In this document: positions 17,255-24,515 of the stretch, in pieces
How the letters are laid out: every line of letters starts with the position of its first letter
Numbering within the stretch: position 1 is the stretch's first letter
The notes under the pieces: model-generated
The model's input: only the letters and a program-made list of their open reading frames with translations
Database searches by the model: none
What the model was told of the DNA's origin: nothing
Source: JACCTH01 sp035281645
GTDB lineage: Bacteria > Actinomycetota > Acidimicrobiia > Spongiisociales > ZC4RG35
Assembly (NCBI GenBank): GCA_035281645.1
Contig: DATEDN010000017.1
Location: 41,823-105,822, forward strand
Length of the DNA: 64,000 nt
Reading direction: 5' to 3'
Translations under genes and position numbers: made by a program

Positions 17255-17998
17255 CTACGCCTCGAGGTGGTGAAGTCGATCGATGACCCGATCGGTGCTG
17301 GGGGAGGCCATCTCGTCGATCACCTGGCCATCGGCGAGGAACACGATCCGATCTGCTTGAGCAGCCGCATTTGGATCGTGTGTCACCAAGACGATGGTCT
17401 GAGAGAAATCGTCCACCGCTTTCCGAAGGAAGTCGAGCAGCTGAGCGCCCGATCGAGAGTCGAGATTCCCGGAAGGCTCGTCGGCAAAGATCAGATCGGG
17501 CCGGGTGATCAATGCTCGGGCGGCGGCGACGCGCTGTTGCTGACCGCCAGAGAGTTGGCTGGGCCGGTGATTGAGGCGATCTCCGAGTTGCAAGGTCGAG
17601 ATGACCGCTTCGAGCCAGTCACGATCGGGTTGGCGTCCGGCGATGGATAGTGGAAGGACAATGTTTTCGGCGGCGGTAAGAGTCGGAACCAGATTGAACG
17701 CTTGGAACACGAACCCAATTCGATCGCGCCGAAGGCGAGTGAGAGCGTTGTCGTCGAGGGTGGCAAGATCGATGTCACCGATCAGCACTCGGCCCGAAGT
17801 GATCTCATCCAATCCGGCCAGGCAATGAAGCAGAGTCGACTTCCCCGAACCGGATGCGCCCATGATGGCCGTGAATCGACCCCGCTCGACTTCGAGCGAG
17901 ATCCCATCGAGGGCACGGACCGCGGTGGGTCCATCCCCGTAAACCTTGACCACCTCGACGGCCCGCGCGGCTGGCAGGGCGGGGGCGACCGAGGACAT
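17255..17998 (-). CDS. ABC transporter ATP-binding protein (MacB/LolD type)
   Basis: A 247-residue ATPase with Walker A GASGSGKST, Q-loop FVFQAFNLVPTLTAAEN, signature LSGGQQQRVA, Walker B DLIFADEPSGNLDS and the switch His in VLVTHDPNAA. FNLVPTLTAxEN and ADEPSGNLD are diagnostic of the LolD/MacB/FtsE exporter subgroup. It lies two bases before the FtsX-type permease, its obvious partner. It energises mechanotransmission or export rather than import, because no binding protein is linked here. Confidence 0.95.
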   Translation of the reverse strand: MSSVAPALPAARAVEVVKVYGDGPTAVRALDGISLEVERGRFTAIMGASGSGKSTLLHCLAGLDEITSGRVLIGDIDLATLDDNALTRLRRDRIGFVFQAFNLVPTLTAAENIVLPLSIAGRQPDRDWLEAVISTLQLGDRLNHRPSQLSGGQQQRVAAARALITRPDLIFADEPSGNLDSRSGAQLLDFLRKAVDDFSQTIVLVTHDPNAAAQADRIVFLADGQVIDEMASPSTDRVIDRLHHLEA

Positions 17999-18028
17999 TG
18001 AGCAGGGGAGGCTAGGAGCGAGTCCTGC

Positions 18029-18511
18029 CTATCCATCACCCGGCAGGCGGTTGGTGAGCGCGAACGAGCGTTGGCGCCAAGCCTCGTATGTTGCGATCGC
18101 GGCAGCATTGGCGAGGTTGAGGCTCCGCACGCCGGGCTGCATAGGAATGTGGACTACGGCGGTGACGAAGGGCGCGTGCATCACTTCCTCGGGAAGGCCA
18201 ACCGATTCCGGACCGAAGAGGAGGCTGTCGCCCGGCTCGTAGTCGACGTCGCTGTACCTCGTCTCACCCTGGTTCGAGAAGGCAAATACTCGCTCCGGCC
18301 GTGCATCCGCCACCCAGGCGGCAAGATCCTGATGGATGAGTACGACCGCGCGATCGCGATAGTCCATGCCCGCTCGGCGCAGCTTTGCATCGTCGAGGGT
18401 GAATCCGAGCGGCTCGATGAGATGAAGCCGGCAACCGACATTGGCCGCCAACCGCATGCAGGCGCCGGTGTTGGGGGCGATCTCCGGTCGATAGAGAACC
18501 AGGTTGAACAG
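18029..18511 (-). CDS. trmL: tRNA (cytidine(34)-2'-O)-methyltransferase TrmL (SpoU family)
   Basis: A 160-residue SPOUT methyltransferase expected to 2'-O-methylate the wobble base of leucine tRNAs using SAM. Motif 2 is LLFGPESVGLP and motif 3 IPMQPGVRSLNLANAAAIAT, forming the trefoil knot. The family's conserved N-terminus (here FNLVLYRPEIAPNTGACMRL) lies upstream of the first ATG (18457) and is bounded by an in-frame TGA at 18523-18521. The only initiation-like codon between is CTG 18511, with GAAGG six bases before it. I therefore place the start at CTG 18511, ten bases after the M20 peptidase stop. Confidence 0.88.
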   Translation of the reverse strand: MFNLVLYRPEIAPNTGACMRLAANVGCRLHLIEPLGFTLDDAKLRRAGMDYRDRAVVLIHQDLAAWVADARPERVFAFSNQGETRYSDVDYEPGDSLLFGPESVGLPEEVMHAPFVTAVVHIPMQPGVRSLNLANAAAIATYEAWRQRSFALTNRLPGDG

Positions 18512-18520
18512 GCCGTGCCT

Positions 18521-19855
18521 TCAGCCCGCGAGGAGACGCAGGGCCATCGCCTCGGCAAGGATCGACTTCTCCAGATCGCCGAGGTGTTGGCTTTCGTTGG
18601 GACCGTGGAAGGCAGACGTGGGATCTCCGGCGCCGATGAGGATCACCGGTGCTTCGGGCATCTGGGCAGAGAACGCGGCTACGAAAGGAATCGAGCCGCC
18701 CGATCCGATCTCCAAGGGAGCAGTGTCCCAAACCGTCGTCATGGCTTGTCGGAAAGCTTCGAATGCCGGGGCATCGGTGGCGAGGGCGTAAGCATCGCCG
18801 TAGCCATCGGAACGCACTGTCAACTCTGCTCCCCAGGGAACGTTTGCCTCCAGATGGCGACGCAAAGCCTCCTCGGCCGCCTTGCCGTCCTGACCGGGGG
18901 CAAGGCGCATCGACACCTTGGCGGCGGCCACCGGCACGAGTTGATTGATTGCCTCTGAGATGCGGGGAGCATCGATCGCCAGCACCGAGATGGCGGGCTT
19001 TGACCACATCCGGCTGGTCCAAACTCCATCACCGATCGACTTCAAACCGGTTACTGCTCCGGCCTGTTGTCTCACCTCATCTTCGGTGAGGTCGAGAGGA
19101 TCGCTTTCGTAGGCGACAAGGCCGGGAACGGCGACATTGCCCCCCTCGTCGTGAAGCGTCGCCAGCAGTCGGCAGAGGGTGGTGATGGCGTCGGGGAAGG
19201 CGCCACCGAATTGTCCGGAGTGCACGGCTGAGCCCAGGGTTCGAACCTCGACGGTGCAGGCCGTGATCCCCCGCAGGGAGGTAGTGATCGCCGGAATCCC
19301 CACCCGCCAGGTTCCGGCGTCAGCAATGACGATCACGTCGGCGCGCAACTGGTCTGCATATTTGTCGAGGAAGTCCGGAAGGTGGCTCGATCCGACCTCC
19401 TCCTCCCCTTCGATGAAGAACTTCACTCCCACCGGTGGCTTCCCGCCGAACGCCCGCAGCATCCCCACGTGCATGATGACACCCGACTTGTCGTCCGAGG
19501 ACCCGCGACCGTAGAGCCGGCCGTCGCGCTCGAAGGGCTCGAAGGGTCCGGTGTGCCACTCCTCGGCCGGGCCGGGCGGTTGCACATCATGATGGGCGTA
19601 CAGGAGGACCGTTGGGGTACCGGGAGGGCCGGCGGCTTCTCCGTAAACCGCGGGATGCGCACCCTCCAGTTCGAGTAGCTGCACCCGGTCGGCCCCGGCC
19701 TCCTTGAGGAGGCGGGAAACCGCTTCGGCAGAACGACGCACCTCGGCGGCCGGGTAGGAAGTAGCGCTGACGGAGGGAATCCGGACCAGATCGGCGAGCG
19801 TCTCCTTCATATGTGAGAAGTCGTCGGCTACAGCGCGGCGAAGGTCGTCATGCAT
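18521..19855 (-). CDS. M20 family dipeptidase
   Basis: A 444-residue zinc metallopeptidase of the M20 dipeptidase branch (CNDP/PepV-like). Ligands and active-site residues appear in order: LLYAHHDVQPPG, YGRGSSDDKSG, FIEGEEEVGSSHL, VIADAGTW, HSGQFGGAFPDAI (dimerisation His) and FHGPNESQHL. The enzyme cleaves dipeptides or related amides. ATG 19855 is chosen because CAGGAG sits six bases upstream; an in-frame TTG before it would start inside that site. trmL follows with a ten-base gap, in the same frame as this gene. Confidence 0.92.
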   Translation of the reverse strand: MHDDLRRAVADDFSHMKETLADLVRIPSVSATSYPAAEVRRSAEAVSRLLKEAGADRVQLLELEGAHPAVYGEAAGPPGTPTVLLYAHHDVQPPGPAEEWHTGPFEPFERDGRLYGRGSSDDKSGVIMHVGMLRAFGGKPPVGVKFFIEGEEEVGSSHLPDFLDKYADQLRADVIVIADAGTWRVGIPAITTSLRGITACTVEVRTLGSAVHSGQFGGAFPDAITTLCRLLATLHDEGGNVAVPGLVAYESDPLDLTEDEVRQQAGAVTGLKSIGDGVWTSRMWSKPAISVLAIDAPRISEAINQLVPVAAAKVSMRLAPGQDGKAAEEALRRHLEANVPWGAELTVRSDGYGDAYALATDAPAFEAFRQAMTTVWDTAPLEIGSGGSIPFVAAFSAQMPEAPVILIGAGDPTSAFHGPNESQHLGDLEKSILAEAMALRLLAG

Positions 19856-20024
19856 ATGTATCTCCTGTGTCAAGCGGCCGTGGCCAATTCCTCAGGACCC
19901 GACATCCTAAAAGTGCGTCTGCGGGGACACCGAGGGAGTCCGTCCGAGCCCAGTCCAGCGCAACAATTCGTGCACGGTGCTAGGTTCGGATACCTGGCTC
20001 GACCGCCAGATCTTCGCGGCGGAA

Positions 20025-20038
20025 GGAGGAAAGACTTG
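20025..20038 (+). promoter_or_regulatory. Ribosome binding site fixing the TTG start of the binding protein
   Basis: GGAGG (20025-20029) is followed by six bases and TTG 20036, in frame with the solute-binding protein. The downstream ATG 20117, where the Tat signal begins, has no such site. This argues that the 27-residue N-terminal extension is translated. Confidence 0.6.
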
Positions 20039-21592
20039 GTACCCCGCAAACGGCCAAGTGGCTTGTACCTACCGGGCAGGAGCTTGTACGTGCCGGGCGC
20101 AAGATCGCCATACGGCATGACTCGGCGGAAGTTTCTCTACATGGGCGGCGCCGCTCTTCTGGCGGCGGCATGTGGCAATGGTGCGGGTCCGGCGACCACC
20201 CTTGCCGGACCGGGAACCACGGCCGCAGCGGGCACTACCGCCGCCCCAGGGACTACGGCCCCAGGGACTACGGGCGCCCCGGCGACCACCGGCGCGGCCG
20301 GAGAGGAGCCAGCAGTCAACTTTGTCGAGCCTCGCCAGTCCCTCAGCGGCGAGCTCAACATCTTGCTGTGGAGCCACTTCGTCCCCGCCCATGACACCTG
20401 GTTCGACCCATTCGTTCAGGAATGGGGTGATCAGGTCGGCGTCACGGTCAATGTGGATCACATCGCGGTGGCGGACGTCCCGGCTGCGATTGCGGCCGAG
20501 ATCCAATCGGGTCAGCCCGAGCACGATCTGATGCAGTACATCGCGGTGCTTAGCCAGCACGAGCCGTCGGTTGTCGATATGAGCGACGTCGTGGCGGAGG
20601 CGGAGAGCCGCTACGGGACGATGCTCGACTTGACGAGACGCTCTTCGTTCAACCCCAACACGGAGAAGTTCTACGCGTATGCCCCATCGTGGGTGCCGGA
20701 CCCCGGCGATTACCGCCGCTCCCTCTGGGAAGCGGTGGGCATGCCCGACGGCCCCCGCACGTACGACGACTTGTTGGCAGGTGGGGCGGAGATCTTCGCT
20801 TCTCAGGGTGTCCAGCTTGGGATCGGGATGTCACAGGAGATCGACTCCAACATGGCGCTCCGGGGACTGTTGTGGTCCTTTGGCGCTGGCATTCAGGACG
20901 AGAACGAGAACGTCATCATCAACTCAGACGCCACGATCGCGGCCGTCGAGTACATGAACGAGCTGTTCTCCAACGCGATGACACCTGAGGTGTTCGCCTG
21001 GAACGCGGCTTCTAACAACCAGGGCATCAATGCCGGCGAGTTGAGCTACATCCTGAACTCGATCTCGGCGTATCGAACCGCCCAGGACGAGGGACTGGAC
21101 GTGGCCGACGATATCTGGTTCACGCCCGCCTTGGAGGGCCCGGCCACCGCGATCGTTGCATCGCATGTGATGTACAACTGGATCATCCCGGACGCGCCCG
21201 ACGTCAACGTCGCCGCCGCCCAGGAGTTCTTGTTGCACTACACGGAGAATCTGGCCCCGGTCGCCTGGCACTCGAAGCTGTACGACTTCCCGGCCTTCCC
21301 CGACCGGGTACCTCAGCTCGATGGTTGGCTGGACAACGACCCCTTCGGGTCCAACCCGGCCGACAAGCTGTCGGTCTTGAAGACCTCGCTCGATTGGGCG
21401 ACCAACATCGGGCATCCTGGCCCGGCCAACCCGGCCATCGGCCAGATCTTCGGCGAATCCATCATTCCGGTGATGTTCGCCGAGGCGGCCCAGGGCACGA
21501 AGACCCCGGCGGAGGCGGTAGCGGACGCCGAGGCCCAGATCAACGCCATCTTCGACGACTGGCGGGGACGCGGCCTGGTCGGCAGCGGGTGA
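20036..21592 (+). CDS. ABC transporter substrate-binding lipoprotein (family 1, sugar type), Tat signal
   Basis: A 518-residue extracytoplasmic solute-binding protein. From TTG 20036 it has an unusual 27-residue leader with the near-repeat LYLPGRS-LYVPGARS. It then has a Tat signal TRRKFLYMGG, a hydrophobic stretch and a lipobox LAAAC (Cys46). An Ala/Gly/Pro/Thr linker follows, made of repeated GTT/PGTT units, and would tether the binding domain to the membrane. The body resembles family 1 binding proteins for oligosaccharides or glycerol phosphates. ATPase and two permease genes follow. The ligand is unknown. If ATG 20117 is used, the leader repeat is absent. Confidence 0.85.
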   Translation: MVPRKRPSGLYLPGRSLYVPGARSPYGMTRRKFLYMGGAALLAAACGNGAGPATTLAGPGTTAAAGTTAAPGTTAPGTTGAPATTGAAGEEPAVNFVEPRQSLSGELNILLWSHFVPAHDTWFDPFVQEWGDQVGVTVNVDHIAVADVPAAIAAEIQSGQPEHDLMQYIAVLSQHEPSVVDMSDVVAEAESRYGTMLDLTRRSSFNPNTEKFYAYAPSWVPDPGDYRRSLWEAVGMPDGPRTYDDLLAGGAEIFASQGVQLGIGMSQEIDSNMALRGLLWSFGAGIQDENENVIINSDATIAAVEYMNELFSNAMTPEVFAWNAASNNQGINAGELSYILNSISAYRTAQDEGLDVADDIWFTPALEGPATAIVASHVMYNWIIPDAPDVNVAAAQEFLLHYTENLAPVAWHSKLYDFPAFPDRVPQLDGWLDNDPFGSNPADKLSVLKTSLDWATNIGHPGPANPAIGQIFGESIIPVMFAEAAQGTKTPAEAVADAEAQINAIFDDWRGRGLVGSG

Positions 21593-21600
21593 TTGCGACA

Positions 21601-21634
21601 GCGAGCGGGGGGACCGACAGGTCCCCTCGCTCGC
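21601..21634 (+). terminator. Intercistronic stem-loop between binding-protein and ATPase genes
   Basis: A 15-pair stem (21601-21615 with 21620-21634, one G-T wobble) closes a GACA loop directly after the binding-protein stop. There is no T-run. Such hairpins behind binding-protein genes usually stabilise the upstream mRNA or reduce read-through, so that more binding protein than transporter is made. Confidence 0.65.
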
Positions 21635-21665
21635 GCGTCCAGACCTAATTGACTAGGACGTATAC

Positions 21666-22697
21666 ATGGCGGTTGTAGAAGTCCGGGACCTGACCAAGCA
21701 CTTCGGTGACGTAGTTGCGGTGGACGGTGTCGATCTGAAGTCAGAGGAAGGTGAGTTCCTGGTCCTCCTTGGTCCCTCGGGATGCGGAAAGACCACCCTG
21801 CTGCGGATGATCGCTGGCCTCGAGCAGCCCACCTTGGGCGAGATCTTTCTGGGGGGGGAAAACGTCATCGGCCTGCCTCCGCGAGCGCGCCGGGTCGCTA
21901 TGGTGTTCCAGTCCTACGCCCTCTACCCCCATATGACGGTGGCGGGCAACATCGCTTTCCCGCTCAAGTCCCAGGGCATCGTCCCCGAGGAACGATCGAA
22001 GAAGGTCGCATGGGCGGCGTCGCTTTTCGGAATCGACCATCTCCTCAGCCGGCGTCCCCGCCAGCTCTCCGGGGGTGAGCGCCAGCGGGTGGCGCTGGCC
22101 CGAGCACTGGTCCGGGAACCGACCGTATTCCTCCTCGATGAGCCGCTCTCCAACCTCGACGCCAAGCTGCGAGCAGCGGCTCGGGACGACTTGATGGAGT
22201 TCCAACGCGGCATCGGCACCACCGCCATCTACGTCACCCACGACCAGGTCGAAGCGATGGGCATGGGCGACCGGATCGCAGTGATGAATCGAGGAAAGAT
22301 CCGACAACTGGGAACGCCTGAGGAGGTTTATCACCACCCGGCCGACACCTTCGTCGCCACCTTCCTCGGCTCCCCCCCAATGAACATGCTGGAGACCAGC
22401 GACTTCCTCTTCGGTTTCCGTCCGGAGCAGCTCTTGCCGGACAGCCTTGACCATGAGAACGGCGATCGGGTCCCCTTCACCTTCCATGTCAACCGAGTCG
22501 AGTACCTCGGCTCCGAGCGCTATCTCTACGGGCACATCCGAGAGCACGACGAGACCAAGGTGATAGGCATGCTTCCCGCCACCGTGAGCTTGCCGGTGGA
22601 AGCCGATCGCGACCACAAATTTTCGGTGGCCCGGGACCAGATCAGATTTTTCGACCGGGACTCGGGGCTCAAGATCCCACCGCGGGAACTCCCCTGA
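21666..22697 (+). CDS. ABC importer ATPase (MalK/UgpC type)
   Basis: A 343-residue ATPase of the carbohydrate-importer class. Visible motifs are Walker A GPSGCGKTT, Q-loop VFQSYALYPHMTV, signature LSGGERQRVA, Walker B VFLLDEPLSNLDA and the switch IYVTHDQVEAM. After residue 240 it carries the MalK-type regulatory/OB region (FGFRPEQLL). ATG 21666 has AGGA eight bases upstream. It should pair with the two permeases downstream, the first of which overlaps its stop. Confidence 0.94.
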   Translation: MAVVEVRDLTKHFGDVVAVDGVDLKSEEGEFLVLLGPSGCGKTTLLRMIAGLEQPTLGEIFLGGENVIGLPPRARRVAMVFQSYALYPHMTVAGNIAFPLKSQGIVPEERSKKVAWAASLFGIDHLLSRRPRQLSGGERQRVALARALVREPTVFLLDEPLSNLDAKLRAAARDDLMEFQRGIGTTAIYVTHDQVEAMGMGDRIAVMNRGKIRQLGTPEEVYHHPADTFVATFLGSPPMNMLETSDFLFGFRPEQLLPDSLDHENGDRVPFTFHVNRVEYLGSERYLYGHIREHDETKVIGMLPATVSLPVEADRDHKFSVARDQIRFFDRDSGLKIPPRELP

Positions 22698-23602
22698 CCG
22701 CGCTCGCGCAGGATCGGAGGCGTTACCTCACGGACCATCCCGGTTTTCTGGCCGGGTTGTTCATGTCCCCGGCAGTGCTTTACATCCTCGCCCTCGTCGG
22801 ATTCCCCTTCGTTCTCGCCGTCGTCTACTCGTTCACCGATATCAGCACCGGCAATCCACAGTTGGACTTCGTCGGCTGGGAGACCTTTCGAAGAGTCCTC
22901 GCTGATCCGGTCTTCCGACAGTCCCTATGGAACACCTTCCGATTCGCGGTGATCGCCAACCTGCTGGTGGTGGTGTTTGCCACGGCGCTGGCAGAGGTGC
23001 TGACCCGGGATTTCAAAGGTAAGTGGCTGGTCCGGTTCCTGATCCTGCTGCCGTGGGTGGCGCCGGTGTCCCTCGCCACGGTGACCTGGTTGTGGACTCT
23101 CGACTCCATCTTCTCGCCTGTGGACTGGGTGCTGCGTCAAGTCGGTCTCATTACCGAGAACATGTACTGGCTGGGACTCCCAGACCTGGCCCGGACCTCG
23201 GTGGTTGCGGTGCAGGCCTGGCGGGTGATCCCGCTGGCGGCGGTGATCGTGATGGCGGGCCTTACGGCCATCCCCACCGAAATCAACGACGCAGTGGCGG
23301 TGGACGGAGCCGGGACCTGGCGGCGGATCTTTCAGGTGACCATCCCACTTCTGGCACCGATCATCGCGGTGGCGGTGCTCTTCGGGGTGATCCTGACTAT
23401 CTCTGACATGAGCGTGGTTTACGTGCTCACCCGCGGTGGGCCAACCAACTCCACACAGGTGCTGTCCACCTGGGCGTTCATCAAGGGGATCGAAGGGGGT
23501 GCCCTCGGACAAGGAGCGGCGGTGGCTCTCTTCCTGTTGCCGGTGCTGGTGGGAATCACCGCCGTCGTTCTTCGACTCGCGCGGCGCCGAGAGGTGATGT
23601 GA
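22694..23602 (+). CDS. ABC importer permease (MalF/UgpA type)
   Basis: About 302 residues with six membrane helices and the EAA loop DAVAVDGAGTWRRIFQVTIP that docks to the ATPase. The first ATG (22757) would begin inside helix 1 (MSPAVLYILALVGFPFV) and drop the basic cytoplasmic segment AQDRRRYLTDHPGFLAGLF expected before it. The frame is open upstream to a CTG at 22694 that overlaps the ATPase stop as CTGA, echoing the ATGA/GTGA overlaps elsewhere. I give the longer form; the CTG start is inferred, and TTG 22751 or ATG 22757 remain possible. Confidence 0.82.
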   Translation: MTALAQDRRRYLTDHPGFLAGLFMSPAVLYILALVGFPFVLAVVYSFTDISTGNPQLDFVGWETFRRVLADPVFRQSLWNTFRFAVIANLLVVVFATALAEVLTRDFKGKWLVRFLILLPWVAPVSLATVTWLWTLDSIFSPVDWVLRQVGLITENMYWLGLPDLARTSVVAVQAWRVIPLAAVIVMAGLTAIPTEINDAVAVDGAGTWRRIFQVTIPLLAPIIAVAVLFGVILTISDMSVVYVLTRGGPTNSTQVLSTWAFIKGIEGGALGQGAAVALFLLPVLVGITAVVLRLARRREVM

Positions 23603-23603
23603 G

Positions 23604-24488
23604 GTGACCTGGGCCGGCACCGATGTCGCCGCCTTGCGTCTTCGCGCCGATCGCCGCCGCCGCTGGGGACGAGTCGGGCTTTACTTCTCCGCTATCGGTT
23701 TCGCGCTCGTTGCTGCGTTTCCCTTCAGCTGGGCCGTCATCACCATGTTCAAGCAATCGAGCGACCTCTACGTCAAGGCCAATAACCCCTTCTGGTTCAA
23801 CGAGGCCCCGACACTTGAGCACGTTCAGTACCTATTCAGCCAGACCAACTACCTGACGTTCCTTCGCAACACGGTGGTCGTCGGCCTGGCGGTGACGGCG
23901 ATAACGCTCGTCCTCGCTCTCCCAGTCGCCTACGCCCTGGCCCGGCTCCGGCTCCGGTGGGGCGAGAGGATGGGGATTGCCATCTTCTTGGTGTACCTAA
24001 TCCCCTCGACGTTGCTCTTCATCCCCATGACCAGGGTGGTGAACAACTTGGGACTCCAGGAGAGCCTGTGGGCCTTGATCATCGTTTACCCAACCATCAC
24101 CATCCCGATCTCGGCTTGGCTTTTGATGGGATTCTTCAAGGGGATTCCGATGGACATCGAGGAGCAGGCATTGGTCGACGGTCAGAGCCGAATCGGGGCG
24201 ATAACCCGGGTGGTTCTCCCCCTCATGTTTCCTGGAATCGTGGCGGTAGTCGTCTTCGCCTTCACACTTTCGGCGACCGAATTTATCTACGCGCTGTCGT
24301 TCAACAAGTCCTCCGCCGTGAAGACCATCGCCATCGGGGTTCCGACCGAGCTAATCCGTGGAGACGTCTTCTTCTGGCAGTCGCTCCAGGCGGCGGTGAT
24401 CCTTTTCGTTGTCCCGGTCGCGCTGATCTTCAACGCCTTCCTCGATCGGTTCATCACCGGTTTCACGATGGGAGCGGTGAAAGGTTAA
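23604..24488 (+). CDS. ABC importer permease (MalG/UgpE type)
   Basis: A 294-residue second permease with six helices. The conserved cytoplasmic loop EEQALVDGQSRIGAITRVVLP (about 190-210) contacts the ATPase. An N-terminal helix follows ADRRRRWGRVGLYFSAIGF, matching the MalG family. GTG 23604 lies one base after the stop of the first permease. This completes a binding protein-ATPase-permease-permease operon. No glycoside hydrolase or regulator lies adjacent, so the sugar is not indicated. Confidence 0.92.
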   Translation: MTWAGTDVAALRLRADRRRRWGRVGLYFSAIGFALVAAFPFSWAVITMFKQSSDLYVKANNPFWFNEAPTLEHVQYLFSQTNYLTFLRNTVVVGLAVTAITLVLALPVAYALARLRLRWGERMGIAIFLVYLIPSTLLFIPMTRVVNNLGLQESLWALIIVYPTITIPISAWLLMGFFKGIPMDIEEQALVDGQSRIGAITRVVLPLMFPGIVAVVVFAFTLSATEFIYALSFNKSSAVKTIAIGVPTELIRGDVFFWQSLQAAVILFVVPVALIFNAFLDRFITGFTMGAVKG

Positions 24489-24515
24489 GAGCGACGGCAG
24501 CGCCGCCGCGGCACA

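Noticed and set aside
20061..20099. Two 18-base direct repeats as a simple regulatory operator
   Set aside because: They fall inside the coding region when the strongly supported TTG 20036 start is used and encode a repeated LYxPG peptide; an operator role is kept only as an alternative.
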